The notes beneath the pieces are model-generated. The model worked only from the letters and a program-made list of their open reading frames with translations, was not told the origin of the DNA and did not search any database. A DNA stretch of 64,000 nucleotides from Deltaproteobacteria bacterium. Lineage in GTDB: Bacteria > Desulfobacterota > Deferrisomatia > Deferrisomatales > JACRMM01. Each line of letters starts with the position of its first letter. The stretch's first letter is position 1. Shown one piece after another: positions 50,258 through 59,832 of this stretch. The stretch lies in assembly GCA_016214985.1 (NCBI GenBank), contig JACRMM010000044.1, positions 1 to 64,000 on the forward strand, read 5' to 3'. The position numbers and the translations under genes were made by a program.

Positions 50258-51841
50258 ATGCTAGGGTTGCTCCGGTTCGGTACCGACGGGAGGGGGGGCA
50301 GGTCTCTGCATCGGGCCGGCCTTTCGTTCGTTATGGCGCTCGCCCTGGCGCTGCCGGCGCGCGCCGCGATCATCAACAGCAAGCACGACTTCGTCAACGA
50401 CGGGTTCACAGGCGGAGGCGCCTGCGCGGCGTGCCACGTGCCCCACAATGCCAACACCGCGGCCGGCTACCTCTATCCGCGGCCGGGCAACACGGTCGAT
50501 TTCTCCACCGCCCCGGCCCGGCTGTGCATGGACTGTCACAAGTGGCCGGCCCCCACCACGGCGCCCACGCCGCCCGCCAACGCTGGCTTCCCCGCGACCT
50601 GGCCGGTCGGCCACGAGCCTCCCAACCCGACGGCCAAACACGCCCTCGCCTCGGGCTATGCGGAGTGCGGCCGGTGCCACAAGCACAAGGACAGCTTCAA
50701 GCCGGACACCAACCCCTGCCTGGACTGCCATCAGGTCGTGGCCGGGTTTACGTGGAGCGGTGGCGAGGTGGCCAACTACGACGACGGCTATGATCCGGAG
50801 GTGGCGAAGTTTTTCGCCGATCTCGGAGGCGCCCGGGGTGCTACCCCACCGACCATTCGGAGCCAGCACAACCTCCGGTACAACCCGGCCGGTGACTTGA
50901 GAACCGCTGCGGAAAACGAGTGCCGCAAGTGCCACGGCCTCCAGCACCCCAACGACACGGTGTTCCTCGTAGACGCTCGCAAGGTGGCCTACTCCAAGGA
51001 GTCGACGACCACGGGCGACTTCTCGGCCTACGAGCCCCTCTGTCTGTCGTGCCACGACGGGGTGGCGACGACGACCCCGTCGGATCAGAGGTTCAACGTG
51101 GCCGGGTACACGATCCCGGCAAACCAGGTGGCGCCGACGTCGGTGACGAACCCGGCGGTCCTGCAGGCGAGCGCGCCGTGGGTGGTGCCGGCCGTGCCTC
51201 CGTGGTCGCCCCTCCCGACTCCGGCGGTTCCGTACTTCGCCAATTACAAATTGAACGGCCACGGCGCGCCTCTCTCGCTCATCTCCGGTGGCCAGATGGC
51301 CAAGACGTGCCTGGCGGGCGGGCCCCAGGAGGGCTGCCACACGGCGCACGGCTCGACCTCGCGGTTCCTGCTCGCCCAGGGGCCCTTCTCCGCGGATCTC
51401 GTCACGGCCTCCCAGGTCGCGGTGGGGGTCTGCTACGGGTGCCACCCCGTCGCGGACTTGAGCACGACGCTGATGGCGTCGCGGTTTCACGCGTGGATGG
51501 GCGACAACACGGTGCTCCACGACGACGGCCGCCACGGTGACACGGCCGGCGACGGCGTGGCGCCGTGGTCGGCGTACGGCGTGGCCAACATGAACATCAC
51601 GGCCGCGAGGACTCCGTCGGCGGTCTTGCCCTTCTACGGTGACCCTGCCGTGTCGCCGGGCAACGAGATCCACCGGCGCACGTACCTGACGACCCCCCTG
51701 ACGACGAACCACTGGCTGCACTGCCTGACCTGCCACGATCCCCACGGCACCGGGCCGATCACGGAGCCCGGGATGCTCCGCCTGTTCGACAGCGTGATGG
51801 ACTACACCTCGCCCTTGTGCGGGCAGTGCCACGTGAAGTGA
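50258..51841 (+). CDS. Exported nine-heme cytochrome c
   Basis: 527 residues from ATG 50258. The hydrophobic signal SFVMALALALPARAAII begins near residue 24, so the true start may be ATG 50333. Nine CXXCH sites: CAACH, CMDCH, CGRCH, CLDCH, CRKCH, CLSCH, CYGCH, CLTCH, CGQCH. A long-spaced pair CLAGGPQEGCHTAH (CX8CH) may be a tenth heme site or a disulfide pair. Long Pro/Thr/Gly-rich segments separate the hemes. It follows the anti-sigma gene by 55 bases and is the first structural gene in the operon. Confidence 0.85.
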   Translation: MLGLLRFGTDGRGGRSLHRAGLSFVMALALALPARAAIINSKHDFVNDGFTGGGACAACHVPHNANTAAGYLYPRPGNTVDFSTAPARLCMDCHKWPAPTTAPTPPANAGFPATWPVGHEPPNPTAKHALASGYAECGRCHKHKDSFKPDTNPCLDCHQVVAGFTWSGGEVANYDDGYDPEVAKFFADLGGARGATPPTIRSQHNLRYNPAGDLRTAAENECRKCHGLQHPNDTVFLVDARKVAYSKESTTTGDFSAYEPLCLSCHDGVATTTPSDQRFNVAGYTIPANQVAPTSVTNPAVLQASAPWVVPAVPPWSPLPTPAVPYFANYKLNGHGAPLSLISGGQMAKTCLAGGPQEGCHTAHGSTSRFLLAQGPFSADLVTASQVAVGVCYGCHPVADLSTTLMASRFHAWMGDNTVLHDDGRHGDTAGDGVAPWSAYGVANMNITAARTPSAVLPFYGDPAVSPGNEIHRRTYLTTPLTTNHWLHCLTCHDPHGTGPITEPGMLRLFDSVMDYTSPLCGQCHVK

Positions 51842-51867
51842 GCGATCGCCACCCGAAGGAGCTCAGA

Positions 51868-52392
51868 ATGACTGTTCGATTCCGCCGCACTTCCCTGTTC
51901 CTCGGCCTGCTGGCCCTCCTTGCCGTCGGCTCCGCCCCGGGGACGGGGATCGCAGCGGCCGCCGGGGTCGGTGACCCTCTTCCCGCCATCTCCCTCGTGG
52001 ACGCGTCCACCGAGAAGCCCGTGCAGGTGGCGGAGGCGCTGAAAGGGGCGGTGGGGGTCCTCGTGTACATGCAGACCTCCTGCGCCGCCTGCCGCAAGGA
52101 GCTGACCGCGCTCAAGGACCTGCAGGGAAAGTACCCGAAGCTCAAGGTCGTGGCGGTCAGCGTCGACGCGGGCGGGCCGGAGCGGGCCGTAAGCTACAAG
52201 AAGAACTTCGGCTTCGAGTTCCCGTTTCTCCAGGACCCGGAGTTCAAGACGCCCGAGCTCTTCGGGTTCTCCTTCACCCCCGGCATGGTCCTGGTGGGCA
52301 AGGACGGCAACGTGGCCTTTATCAAGGGGGGCTTCCGGCCGGGGGACGAGGCGGAGATCGAGGCGAAGATCATGGCGCTGACCGCCCAGTGA
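51868..52392 (+). CDS. Exported thioredoxin/peroxiredoxin-fold protein (CAAC)
   Basis: 174 residues, GAAGGAG before ATG 51868. Signal peptide: residues 1-29. The fold VGVLVYMQTSCAACRKELTALKDL has active-site CAAC, KLKVVAVSVDAGG, and FSFTPGMVLVGKDGNVAFIKGGF (cis-Pro). It resembles TlpA or AhpC/TSA family proteins. It probably keeps heme-site cysteines reduced for the neighbouring multiheme proteins. Confidence 0.85.
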   Translation: MTVRFRRTSLFLGLLALLAVGSAPGTGIAAAAGVGDPLPAISLVDASTEKPVQVAEALKGAVGVLVYMQTSCAACRKELTALKDLQGKYPKLKVVAVSVDAGGPERAVSYKKNFGFEFPFLQDPEFKTPELFGFSFTPGMVLVGKDGNVAFIKGGFRPGDEAEIEAKIMALTAQ

Positions 52393-52423
52393 CACGGGAA
52401 CCGCGGGGAAGGGGCCAAGGCCG

Positions 52424-53272
52424 ATGAACAGTGCTGTTGCGCGAAACCATGCTCTTCGTGGCGCTGCCCTCGCCGTCGGCTTGGCCCTTGCCGCCGCGGC
52501 CTGGGGGGCGTCCGAACCGCCCGTGCCCGACGATCGCCTCCTCTACCGGGACCTCTCGGGCACGGTCCTGGACGAGTCCGGAAAGCCCCTGGCCGGAGTG
52601 CCGGTCAGCCTCCTCTACGAGACCGCGGTCACGGACGACAAGGGCGCGTTTCGCTTCTCCAAGGTCCCGATCAACCACACGGCGCAGGTGAGCCTGCGGG
52701 TGCGCAGCCGGGAGGGCTTCATCATCGGCTGCATCGTCGTCGACGTCCCGGTCCGGTTCTACCCCCTGGCGACCGCGGTCGAGGGCCGGGTCGACGTGCA
52801 GATCGTCGACCCGGGGAGCGACGAGGTCGCCACCCTTCGGCCGAGACCCGTGGCCGCGAGCCAACTGAACCTGTACTGCGGCGAGTGCCACGGCAAGAAC
52901 CCCTGCCTCGAGACTACCTCCTACCGCGACGTGATCGAGAGCGGCAAGGACCTGCGCGGCATCGTCGTCGCCGAGGACCAGATCGAAAGCTTCAAGAAGA
53001 AGTTGGTCCAGCAGGGGCTCCGCAAGGAGACCTATCAGAAGATCCGGTACCAGGACAGTCACCCCGACGGGATGAACATGGAGGTCATGCCGAAGCTCCA
53101 ATTGCCCGAGTACCAGGGGCGCTACCGGAAGCCGACGGATCTCCGCCTCCTCGATCAGAAGGTCGTGAGCTGCGACACCTGTCACACGCGGCACATGCCG
53201 ACCGAGCAGCGCCAGTACGTCGTGATGCCGTTTGAGCGAACGAACGCCCTCTGTTACCAATGTCACCTCTGA
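52424..53272 (+). CDS. Triheme cytochrome with carboxypeptidase-regulatory-like domain
   Basis: 282 residues. Signal peptide: residues 1-29 (MNSAVARNHALRGAALAVGLALAAAAWG). A beta-sandwich similar to carboxypeptidase regulatory or peptide-associated domains (RDLSGTVLDESGKPLAGVPVSLLYETAVTDDKGAFRFSKVP) is at about 42-100. The second half has three CXXCH sites (CGECH, CDTCH, CYQCH; the last is two residues from the end). The combination suggests a redox subunit that docks to another protein or sugar surface. Confidence 0.78.
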   Translation: MNSAVARNHALRGAALAVGLALAAAAWGASEPPVPDDRLLYRDLSGTVLDESGKPLAGVPVSLLYETAVTDDKGAFRFSKVPINHTAQVSLRVRSREGFIIGCIVVDVPVRFYPLATAVEGRVDVQIVDPGSDEVATLRPRPVAASQLNLYCGECHGKNPCLETTSYRDVIESGKDLRGIVVAEDQIESFKKKLVQQGLRKETYQKIRYQDSHPDGMNMEVMPKLQLPEYQGRYRKPTDLRLLDQKVVSCDTCHTRHMPTEQRQYVVMPFERTNALCYQCHL

Positions 53273-53306
53273 CCGGCGGCCGAGCCGCCCGATCGAAAGA
53301 GCGCGG

Positions 53307-54632
53307 ATGAGAGAGATCGCCTCGACCCGGAGGGCCAGCGCCGTCGTGATTCTGGCTGCTGTGGCCCTCCTCAGTTCCTGCGCCGGGACCGTTCCGCCTC
53401 CGGCACTGCCCGCGGCCGCGTCGGCCACGTCGACCCCGAGCAAACCGGACCTCACGCTTCCTCCCGCGCCGAGCCGCACGGAGGACGAGGTGTGGAAAGA
53501 CGCCGCCCGGCGGGCCGATGCCCTGGCGCCCCTGGTCCAGGCGGACGTGGCTGCGGTCAGTCCGGGGCCCCTGCCGCTTTCCAAGGTGCCGGCCGCGCCC
53601 CCCCCGGCGCCGGCTGCCGTGAAGCCGAGCCTACCGGCGCCCGCCGCTTCCGCCCCCGCGTCGCCCGCGTCGCCCGCGTCGGCGGCAGAGGCGCCGAGGC
53701 CGGCGCGGGAACCGGCGGCGAAGACGGGCGGGCCGGCCGCTCGGCCCGCCATCCCGAGCGTTCAGGTCGCCCAGCGCTTCACGACCGAGAACGGCCTTCC
53801 CTCGGGCCGCATCACCGCCCTCTACGTGGACGACGACGACGCCTGGGTCGGCACGGCCGACGCGGGGGTGGCGCGCTTCAACTTCCAGGAAGGCAACTGG
53901 ATCATTACGAAGGTCGAGGACGGGATCGCTTCGAACCGGATCACCGACATCACCCGGTACAAAGGGCGCGTGTTCGTCGCCACGCAGGACGGCCTCAGCA
54001 TCTGGGACGGCGTGTCGTGGACGAATCAAGACACCGAGGGCAAGGTAAAGCTCCTGAATGCCGTCTTCCGGACCCACGATGGCGTGCTCTGGGTCGCGGC
54101 CCGCACCATGTTCGGGGGCCTCGTCACCTTTGACGGCGAGCGCTGGAAGGATCGCAGCACGATCAAGCCGGGCGCCGTCCTGAACAACGTCTCCGACTTC
54201 TCGTTCTCCGGAAACACGCTGTGGATCGGCACCACCAACCGCGGGTTGTTCCGCTTCGATGGCAAGGACTGGACTGGGTTCACGGTGGCGGATGGGATCG
54301 CGAGCAACTTCGTCTACACCTTGGGGGTAAAAGGCGATGCGTGCTACGTCGGCGGGTGCTGCGGGTTGAGCGCCTATGAGGAGGGGACCTGGAAGATCTA
54401 CGACATCGCCGAGGGTCTCCCCCATTCCACCGTCAACACGATCGCCGTGGACGGGGACCTGGTCTGGCTCGGGTCCAAGAAGGGGCTGGCCCTGTTCGAC
54501 GGCTTCACGTTTACGAACTTCTACACTGAGAACGGCCTGACAGACGACCGGATCACGGCGCTCTTCGTCAAGGGCACCGAGGTCTGGGTCGGAACGGCAA
54601 ACGGTCTGAACCGGTTGGCCAAGAGCTACTGA
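53307..54632 (+). CDS. Two-component-regulator-type beta-propeller lipoprotein
   Basis: 441 residues; start ATG 53307. Lipobox: VVILAAVALLSSCAG, Cys23. A Pro/Ala-rich linker (residues 25-150) precedes a propeller of at least five Reg_prop-type blades, each with W/F-x-G motifs: NGLPSGRITALYVDDDDAWVGT, DGIASNRITDI, GLSIWDGVSWTN, GLFRFDGKDWTGFT, NGLTDDRITALFVKGTEVWVGT. Such propellers are usually ligand or protein binders. Being a lipoprotein, it may scaffold the outer-membrane cytochromes. Confidence 0.83.
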   Translation: MREIASTRRASAVVILAAVALLSSCAGTVPPPALPAAASATSTPSKPDLTLPPAPSRTEDEVWKDAARRADALAPLVQADVAAVSPGPLPLSKVPAAPPPAPAAVKPSLPAPAASAPASPASPASAAEAPRPAREPAAKTGGPAARPAIPSVQVAQRFTTENGLPSGRITALYVDDDDAWVGTADAGVARFNFQEGNWIITKVEDGIASNRITDITRYKGRVFVATQDGLSIWDGVSWTNQDTEGKVKLLNAVFRTHDGVLWVAARTMFGGLVTFDGERWKDRSTIKPGAVLNNVSDFSFSGNTLWIGTTNRGLFRFDGKDWTGFTVADGIASNFVYTLGVKGDACYVGGCCGLSAYEEGTWKIYDIAEGLPHSTVNTIAVDGDLVWLGSKKGLALFDGFTFTNFYTENGLTDDRITALFVKGTEVWVGTANGLNRLAKSY

Positions 54633-54713
54633 GCAGGAGGCGAAGCCCCGCGCAGGCCAGGGAGGACCGACCTGGTTGCGCAGGGGCACGAGCCGTCGCG
54701 GAGAGCGCAACGT

Positions 54714-57700
54714 ATGACTTCTCAGACCCGGTTGCAGAAGCGTCTGGCACGGGGTGCCGTCGTCGGGGCCAGTGTCGCTCTTGCCCTGTCGCTGGTCCTC
54801 GGCCCGGGAACCGCGCGGGCCGATCACTCCCTGAACCAGGGATGCATCATCTGCCACTCGCTGCGGTCGACCTCCGTCGTGCTGGGCACGCGCAACATCC
54901 TCCAGACCGAGATCGCCGCCAACCTGTACCAGAGCTACTGGTACTGCGCTGCTGTTACGTTCAACGGCACCACTGATCGCCTCGACTGCTCCTACTGCCA
55001 CGGCAAGCCCCTCGGTGACCCGGCGGGAGAGATCGCGCTCTTCAGTTCTGCGATGACGACGACCACGTGGCCGGTGACCGGCTCCGCGCACCCGGTCGAC
55101 GTGGAGGCTGCGACGGTGAGCTTCAAGGACGCCACCAAGGGTCCCATGAAGCGGATCCTGTGCAACGACTGCCACGGCCTCGATGTGGCCCCGAAGAACG
55201 CCTGCGATAAGACCCAGGTGGGCGGCGGCTACCCGAACCACGCCCCGAGCAGCGTGCCTGCCAACGCGGCGGGGACCGGGGCCAACCGGCGGCCGGGCCA
55301 CGTCGCCGAGACGTGGAAGTACCTTTCCGGCGGGCCGCTCCTCCCGGTGGACCTCGGTCCCACGGGGCCGGATGCCGACTGGACCGGCGGCGCCTTGAAC
55401 GACATGCTGTGCTTCAAGTGCCACAAGCCGCCGGCGGCGGGCGGCATCGCGTCGGACATCAAGACCGTGTACGACCGCCCCGGGGGCGGCCACAACCTCC
55501 AGGCGGTGGGCACGCTGGCGATGAAGAAGCTGCCCTGCTACGACTGTCACGACCCCCACGCCTCGGTGGACAAGGGGGGGTTTCCCGGCAACCGGGCGCT
55601 GATCATCAGCGGGGCCGACGAGGTCAACGGGTTCACGAACCCGCAGCGAAAGACGAAGTTCAAGCCGACGGCCGTCTTCACTGGAGCCACGAGCGGAGAC
55701 CGCGTGGTCTGCACCGGCTGCCACGGCCAGGCCGGCATCACGACCGAGGGGGTGGTGGCCACGACCCTCGATGCGGCCAACGTGAAGTTCGCCTTCCACG
55801 CCGGCGTGCACGACACCGCCCGGACCTCGGGCAACTGCCTCCAGGCCTACAACGGGTGCCACCAGAGCCCCCACAACACCGACATCTACCGTTGCCTCGA
55901 CTGCCACAGCCCCTCGGCTGGGGGCACGAACGCGAAGCTTCTCCCCGTGGAGCACGTGGGAGACGAGTTCGCGGCCCTGGCGCCCGCGGCCGACGGCTCC
56001 GTGAAGCTGGCCACGGTGCCCTCGGCGCCGCCGGGCCGGGTCGCCGGACAGATCAGCAGCCGCCACGACATCGTCTACGACGACACGAAGGACATGACAT
56101 CGGTCGCGAACAACGGCTGCCTGGGGTGTCACAACGTGCCGAAGGCGCAGACCGGGAAGATCCTGGCCGATCTGGACGGGGCTTTCTACGGGTCGACCTT
56201 CAGCTCCCGGGAGGCTCTCGTCGCGTACGATCCCTTCTGCCTCTCCTGCCACGACAACACCGGCACGTCCTTCGGCACGATGCCCGCGCCCGAGGTGTAC
56301 CGGTACTGGGACACGGCAGGGCACGGCCGGCCCTCGGGCAACTACCGGATCGCGGCCTATGGTGCCGCGACCGGCAACGTGGCGGCGAAGACCCCCTGCC
56401 TCGAGTGTCACGTCTACCACGGATCCACTGCGTACAAGCTCCTGCCGGGTGACCAGCAGACGACCCTCTACGGCTCGGATACGGTGAAGGGCGGCCGTGT
56501 GGTGAAGGGCTTCGGCTACCCGGCGCCCACGACGATCGGCACGGACTTCTCGATCGGCGGCGTGACCGACAGCACCTACATCGACTACGCCGACTACACC
56601 GATCCTCTGAGCAACTCCCGGCTCCCCACGGGGACGACCTACAAGTTCCGCTCGCGGTTCGTATCCAACTACACGGAGGCTTGGTCCACCTACTCCCAGA
56701 GCAGCCTCACGGCGCCCAAGGGGATTCCCACCTACTACGGGACCTCCGGCGACATGCGGTCGCCCAACACCAACTCGACGAAGGAGGTCGCCTGCGGCAA
56801 GACGGCGACGAACTCCCCGAGCATCGGCTTCTGCAACGTCTGCCACTTCTACAAGGACTCGACGAACGGCACAGCCGGCACGGCCGGTTGGGTCTACACC
56901 CACGAAGACAACTGCGGCGGCGATCCGGCGTGCGACGCGAAGAGCTTGAAGGCCCAGAAGAACTTCTTCAAAGACTGTGCGGAGTGCCACGACCCGCATG
57001 GCTCGGGAACCGACGGCGGAACGACCGAGACCTATGCCAACCTCGCCATGGTCCGAGGCAAATTGCTGGCCAGCGCGACGAACGACGACACGCAGGCCGC
57101 GGACAAGAACTACTGGCAGCCGGTGGTGTTCACGAGCCCCACCGGCACCACGGCCAGTTATGACCCCTCGAACAGCGGCAAGGACAGCTCCAAGGCGATC
57201 TGCGTGGTCTGCCACACCGGCCCGGGCACCAGCGGCACCAACTGCAGCACCGCGAACGCGCTCAACGTCGATCACAACTACCGGGCGGCGTCCGGGGTCC
57301 CGAACCATTACGAGGGGAAGAACTGCACCCTGTGCCACGCGCACGGGAAGAAGGGCAACCTCACGAACTCTTCCTACACGGGCTTCGGCCTCTGGGGCAC
57401 TTGCACGGGCTGCCACGGCCTGCCTCCGATAGCGCGGCGCGACCCGCCCCTCCTCGGTTTCGCAGACTGCGCTGCGCTCGCCGCTTCCCAGCGGGAGGAG
57501 CGGTGCGAGAACTACCCCGGCGGCGGTGGAGCCCACTGGGCGCACATGAGCGTCATCATGGACCCGGATCTGGCGGGCGTGGACGCGAACCTCGAGCAGA
57601 AGTGCTCGCCGTGCCACGGCCCCGATCCAGGAGCGGCCGAGTGGCATCTGGAGTCCACGTCGATCTCTGGCTACTCGACCTTCGACTTCGAGGCGAATTT

Positions 57701-58931
57701 CAGTGCTTGGCCCACGACACCCGGCAACTCGTTCCAAAACAAGGTCGACCTCGTGGACTCCTACGGGAACCTGCGGGCGGGCAGCACCGTGCAGACGGGC
57801 CGTTACACCGGCGGCGCGAGCGGCTCGGTCCAGACCATCCAGGACACGGCCCATGCGAGCGGGGCCGCCAACGCCAAGGGAGGCGCTCCGCAGGAGTGCT
57901 CGAACATCAACTGCCACGGCGCCGCGGCGCCTTACAACGCCACGCCTCCGAGCGGTACAGGGGCCGACGACGGCCGGTACTACCCGGGCGCTACCATGCC
58001 GACGGTCAGCAGCTATCCCAAGAAGATGCGCCTGATCTGGGAGTACGAAGCGACCAACACTGCCGCGCCTCTGCGCCCCTGGGTCAGCGACCTCGCCTGC
58101 GCGGGGTGCCACGGTTCGGCCCCAGCCATGACCATTCCGGGGACCTCCCACCCGGCCGACGTGAACCCGCTCGTCACGATCCGGAACCTCGCCAACAACG
58201 GCGACCTCTACACGAGCGCCTTGGGGGTGCAGGGGGTGACGGGGAGCTACTTCGGCACGGTGAGCGGGTACGGCCGGGGCGGCCACGGCGACCGGGCCAT
58301 CCAGTCCGAGGATCCGTTCGTCGACTCGGCGCCCGGCTACGTGACGCCCTCGCACTGCACCGACTGCCACGACGACGCGGCCAAGCACTTCGACCCCACG
58401 GTTCGGACCTCGACGAATCTCGTGACGCGGTACCGCCTCAAGGCGTCGCCGGGGGTTCTGGAGAGCACGTCGACGAACGGCGTGTGCAACACCTGCCACC
58501 CACGTGACGACTACCCGGGGGAAAACGCGAGCGGGAAGGCAAAGAACCACCACCGGTCCTACTACTACTACGATGGCGCGACGCGCAAAGACGTGATCCC
58601 GGCGGCCGGGACGAAGGTGATGCTCGCGCCGCCGGCCGGCTACTCAGCGACCGGGGCGGACTGGAACGTCGACTTCTTCGTGAACTTCTGGGAGAGTGGA
58701 ACCGATAACCCGACGCAGACGTTCGGTGCTCCCCAGGCCGTGCTCCCCCTCGAGCAGTACGTGGCCGGCGGCACGTCCACCAACAAGGTGCTGTGCGTCA
58801 CCTGTCACAACCCGCACGGCACAGACCTGTTCACCTACGATCTGGGCGGCACGCACCGATCGATTCCCGACAACAACATGCTGCGCTTGCGGGATCAGGA
58901 CAACACCCTGTGCGTGGCGTGCCATCCCTGA
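54714..58931 (+). CDS. Giant exported cytochrome with at least 21 CXXCH sites
   Basis: 1405 residues. Signal peptide at residues 16-34. I count 21 canonical CXXCH sites (CIICH at the start to CVACH at the end). It also has CSNINCH (CX4CH) at about residue 1063, which with CAGCHG forms the Geobacter CX4CH...CXXCH domain (TIGR01904 type), and CLQAYNGCH (CX6CH) at about 382. Between hemes are long Gly/Ser/Thr-rich segments. Size and spacing suit an outer-surface electron conduit or wire-forming cytochrome. It comes between a propeller lipoprotein and a tetraheme cytochrome. Confidence 0.87.
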   Translation: MTSQTRLQKRLARGAVVGASVALALSLVLGPGTARADHSLNQGCIICHSLRSTSVVLGTRNILQTEIAANLYQSYWYCAAVTFNGTTDRLDCSYCHGKPLGDPAGEIALFSSAMTTTTWPVTGSAHPVDVEAATVSFKDATKGPMKRILCNDCHGLDVAPKNACDKTQVGGGYPNHAPSSVPANAAGTGANRRPGHVAETWKYLSGGPLLPVDLGPTGPDADWTGGALNDMLCFKCHKPPAAGGIASDIKTVYDRPGGGHNLQAVGTLAMKKLPCYDCHDPHASVDKGGFPGNRALIISGADEVNGFTNPQRKTKFKPTAVFTGATSGDRVVCTGCHGQAGITTEGVVATTLDAANVKFAFHAGVHDTARTSGNCLQAYNGCHQSPHNTDIYRCLDCHSPSAGGTNAKLLPVEHVGDEFAALAPAADGSVKLATVPSAPPGRVAGQISSRHDIVYDDTKDMTSVANNGCLGCHNVPKAQTGKILADLDGAFYGSTFSSREALVAYDPFCLSCHDNTGTSFGTMPAPEVYRYWDTAGHGRPSGNYRIAAYGAATGNVAAKTPCLECHVYHGSTAYKLLPGDQQTTLYGSDTVKGGRVVKGFGYPAPTTIGTDFSIGGVTDSTYIDYADYTDPLSNSRLPTGTTYKFRSRFVSNYTEAWSTYSQSSLTAPKGIPTYYGTSGDMRSPNTNSTKEVACGKTATNSPSIGFCNVCHFYKDSTNGTAGTAGWVYTHEDNCGGDPACDAKSLKAQKNFFKDCAECHDPHGSGTDGGTTETYANLAMVRGKLLASATNDDTQAADKNYWQPVVFTSPTGTTASYDPSNSGKDSSKAICVVCHTGPGTSGTNCSTANALNVDHNYRAASGVPNHYEGKNCTLCHAHGKKGNLTNSSYTGFGLWGTCTGCHGLPPIARRDPPLLGFADCAALAASQREERCENYPGGGGAHWAHMSVIMDPDLAGVDANLEQKCSPCHGPDPGAAEWHLESTSISGYSTFDFEANFSAWPTTPGNSFQNKVDLVDSYGNLRAGSTVQTGRYTGGASGSVQTIQDTAHASGAANAKGGAPQECSNINCHGAAAPYNATPPSGTGADDGRYYPGATMPTVSSYPKKMRLIWEYEATNTAAPLRPWVSDLACAGCHGSAPAMTIPGTSHPADVNPLVTIRNLANNGDLYTSALGVQGVTGSYFGTVSGYGRGGHGDRAIQSEDPFVDSAPGYVTPSHCTDCHDDAAKHFDPTVRTSTNLVTRYRLKASPGVLESTSTNGVCNTCHPRDDYPGENASGKAKNHHRSYYYYDGATRKDVIPAAGTKVMLAPPAGYSATGADWNVDFFVNFWESGTDNPTQTFGAPQAVLPLEQYVAGGTSTNKVLCVTCHNPHGTDLFTYDLGGTHRSIPDNNMLRLRDQDNTLCVACHP

Positions 58932-58968
58932 GCGGGAACGCGGCGGCCGCGCCGCGCCCGGAGGATCC

Positions 58969-59733
58969 ATGACGAAAGTGCAGATGCTCCTGGCCGCGGC
59001 GGTGCTCGCCGCGGCTGCCCCTGCCGGTGCCCAAAATCATCCGGCCAGCACCTCGGAGTGCGAGAGCTGCCACACCTACGGCAAGGGCCCGGCCGACGCG
59101 CCCAAGGTGATCCCGCGGCCGCCCTCGTGGCTCGAACGCCTCACCGGCAAGAGGTCCTTCCAGGGGCACGCCTCGGTGTCGTGCGCCGGAACCGTCTCGC
59201 CCGAGGGCCGGCTGACCGGCTGCCACCGCATCGAGAACGGCGGGCGAAGCTTCCTCGTTCTGAACCTCTCGCAGCGCCCGGCCGACGAGCTCTGCGGTGC
59301 GTGCCACGCCGAGCAGCGAACGCCGGGCAGCCACCATCCGAGCTACAAGGCGGACAAGAACCGCGACGGCGTGCCCGAGACGATCGTGCGGCCCGCGCCG
59401 ACCCAACAGGTCTACTCGACCTACCTCCCGTCGCTCCGGCCGGAGCCCTTGAAGTCTCACCCGGACTCCTTGTCCTTCCTGGCCCGTGAAGACGGCAGCC
59501 GGATCCTCCAGTCGGTGCTGCCCCTCGAGACGGTGGTGGAGACCGTGGACGGGAAGCCGGTCACCGAGCCGAACGTCGTGACCTGCGACACGTGCCACAA
59601 CCCCCACTTCGGGTACCTCGTCGAAGTGGGAAAGGACGAGCCGCTCGATCCCGAGAAGGTGGCCCGCACCAAGGGAGACGCGCTGCTTCGCCTGCGCGAC
59701 GTCAACAACCAGCTGTGCGTGGCGTGCCACTGA
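58969..59733 (+). CDS. Exported tetraheme cytochrome c
   Basis: 254 residues; CGGAGG before ATG 58969. Signal peptide: residues 1-21 (MLLAAAVLAAAAPAGAQ). Four CXXCH sites (CESCH, CGACH, CDTCH, CVACH); the final His is the last residue. CAGTVSPEGRLTGCH (CX12CH) lies at about residues 65-79 and may be a fifth, long-spaced heme site. It shares the order of hemes with the downstream parts of the larger cytochromes. Confidence 0.85.
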   Translation: MTKVQMLLAAAVLAAAAPAGAQNHPASTSECESCHTYGKGPADAPKVIPRPPSWLERLTGKRSFQGHASVSCAGTVSPEGRLTGCHRIENGGRSFLVLNLSQRPADELCGACHAEQRTPGSHHPSYKADKNRDGVPETIVRPAPTQQVYSTYLPSLRPEPLKSHPDSLSFLAREDGSRILQSVLPLETVVETVDGKPVTEPNVVTCDTCHNPHFGYLVEVGKDEPLDPEKVARTKGDALLRLRDVNNQLCVACH

Positions 59734-59832
59734 GCTCGTTTCCAGACTGACCCGCTCGGGACCCCATCGGGTCTCGGTCCATCACCGGGCGCCGCGACGC
59801 CGGCTCTCACGGATCCGCCGGAGGATGCTACC

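Noticed and set aside
53631-58553. Very long open frame on the minus strand across the giant cytochrome gene (also similar long antisense frames at 2671-5028 and 30861-32879)
   Set aside because: In GC-rich DNA the frame opposite a real gene is often open. The predicted product has no motif, and the plus-strand frame has heme sites and a ribosome site.
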